Below, piece by piece: positions 62,896 to 64,000 of a DNA stretch of 64,000 bases. A program made the position numbers and the translations under genes. Where the stretch lies: NCBI GenBank assembly GCA_963920765.1, contig OY987246.1:3846501-3910500 (forward strand), given 5' to 3'. Source of the stretch: Ulota crispa (Eukaryota > Streptophyta > Bryopsida > Orthotrichales > Orthotrichaceae). Numbering within the stretch: the stretch's first letter is position 1; the number at the start of each line of letters is the position of its first letter. The notes below the pieces were generated by a model, which made no database searches, was not told where the DNA came from, and worked only from the letters and a program-made list of their open reading frames with translations.

Positions 62896-63588
62896 TCGAG
62901 CCCTCAACCTTATACTGGCTCGCTTTCAACGAGATGCAGGTCCTCCACGATCACTCTGTCAGCCTTTGCAGACTGTCCTTCCTCCTTACTGCGTTTCCCT
63001 CCATTATGAGCCACGTCAGCCACCTCACCACTGCGCGCGAACTCTTCCCCAAAGCCCACCATGGCGGGAACGTACCTTTCAAAACGCTCACCGGCAAACC
63101 AAGTCATACCCGCCCGCCACCCGCCGAACGAAACCGCCTATCTCCAGTCAACAACTGTCCGTTGTTCACCAAAATCCCATACCCTCTCCCGATACCCGTC
63201 CAATACCCACCAAACCCCCCACCGTCAACCGGCTAGCCAAGGCGGGAAGCCACCAGCAACAATACCAACCGCGACCAAAAGAGACCCCTCGTGGCGCTAT
63301 TCGAGCTCATTTGCTCCTCCTCTCTCCTTCTCCGATCGTCGCGCGCCGAATTCCTCACTTCTTTAATCCTTTTTTCTCGCATACGCGCCTCACTCGCTTC
63401 TTCTCGTCGAAGGTCGCAGGGTTGCGAGGAGAGCGACGCTCAATCTGAAGCTTAAGCTTTACTTGTGTGAAACAAGCGAGCGCTGTTTTGGAGCTTGAAG
63501 GATTCGAAAGTGGCTCTATAAATTGTGCGGAGTGTCGAGATTGCAAGGCTTTTGAGGTTTGTGTTTTTTGGTGCTCGATTCGGGAAGG
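62896..63588 (+). promoter_or_regulatory. GC-rich promoter / 5' UTR of the terminal gene
   Basis: Composition jumps from AT-rich repeat to GC- and CpG-rich DNA. Open frames here on both strands (for example 62882-63448) have Pro/Arg/Ser-rich composition without family motifs, as expected of non-coding GC-rich DNA. It leads into the ATG at 63589. Confidence 0.5.
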
Positions 63589-63664
63589 ATGAGCCTCGTG
63601 GTCAATATGCATCAGCGACGGACGGTTGCCACCGGGAGGCAAAACCAGGATCCTAACACACCAG
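63589..63664 (+). CDS. first coding exon of an unidentified gene (partial)
   Basis: ATG opens a 25-codon exon, MSLVVNMHQRRTVATGRQNQ then DPNTP, ending at a good donor (CCAG/GTGCGTG) in phase 1. The context GGAAGGATGAGC and the GC-rich upstream DNA support a start. The rest of the gene lies beyond the window and the family cannot be named from this piece. Confidence 0.5.
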
Positions 63665-64000
63665 GTGCGTGCACTCATTGTGTTTTTTATTTTTTACTTT
63701 TTTTCAGCGTTTGTATGTTGGTTCGGAGGTTTTGATGACTGCCGTTGCGAGAGAAGTGATTTTTTAGTGGACTACGTCTTCTGGAATAGCGTCATTGTGA
63801 AGGTTCTTGACATTTCTTAACTAGTCCAGTCTATTACTGATATTTCGAGTCATTGGAGCTGTTTTTCCGATTTTTCGTGAGTGAATTTCTGCTTTGGAGA
63901 CTACATTTTGAAATGAACATACATTGGCGAGTCCTTTTCCGGGATTTTGTGCTCTGGAGACAGGCAGTGCATGCTCAGAGTGCGGCTGGTCTACACGCAG
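63665..64000 (+). other. intron 1 of the terminal gene (partial)
   Basis: Begins with GTGCGTG and stays non-coding by composition to the end of the window. No acceptor could be chosen with confidence. Confidence 0.35.

Noticed and set aside
62882-63448. 188-codon Pro-rich frame
   Set aside because: GC-rich promoter DNA with overlapping open frames on both strands; no conserved motif and an unlikely composition.

Overview
The window is nuclear DNA of a land plant or close streptophyte relative. The genes have many small GT-AG introns, sit in AT-rich intergenic DNA, and are plant types: a TRAUCO-like ASH2 protein, an ALIS/CDC50 subunit, class I mannosidase MNS, CwfJ/CWF19L2, and SUVH and BSL fragments. 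I cannot name the species; a non-seed plant (bryophyte or lycophyte) is only a guess.

Intact-looking genes: an Mpv17/PMP22 membrane protein (+, 10225-13636, 4 exons, 301 aa); an ASH2-like SPRY protein (-, 16780-19595, 5 exons, 497 aa); the spliceosomal factor CWF19L2 (+, 21975-26624, 7 exons, 802 aa); a GH47 alpha-1,2-mannosidase (-, 30448-35598, 14 exons, 598 aa); an intronless CDC50/ALIS P4-ATPase subunit (-, 50021-51136, 371 aa); and the first exon of an unidentified gene (+, from 63589) that runs off the window. They serve unrelated housekeeping roles (splicing, chromatin, N-glycan trimming, lipid flipping, organelle membrane), and nothing suggests a joint pathway.

Broken or chimeric loci: 1137-4800 (-) is a mosaic. 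It holds an inverted copy of the CWF19L2 promoter, exon 1 and intron 1, joined to a copy of the Mpv17 promoter and exon 1, followed in frame by part of a group II intron maturase. A SUVH-type histone methyltransferase pseudogene (SRA and pre-SET) lies at about 4930-5830 (-). One exon of a BSL-type phosphatase lies at 46151-46333 (+).

Most of the rest is short non-autonomous DNA transposons, often nested. They include foldback elements flanked by TTAA with CCCCTAAA-like ends (at least six), MULE-like MITEs with 9-bp target duplications, two large CACTA elements (2.9 and 4.8 kb) and one CACTA MITE, TA-flanked MITEs, and several tandem repeats. Mpv17 intron 1 carries an alternating chain of inverted repeats. 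No LTR retroelement, tRNA, rRNA or CRISPR array was recognised.
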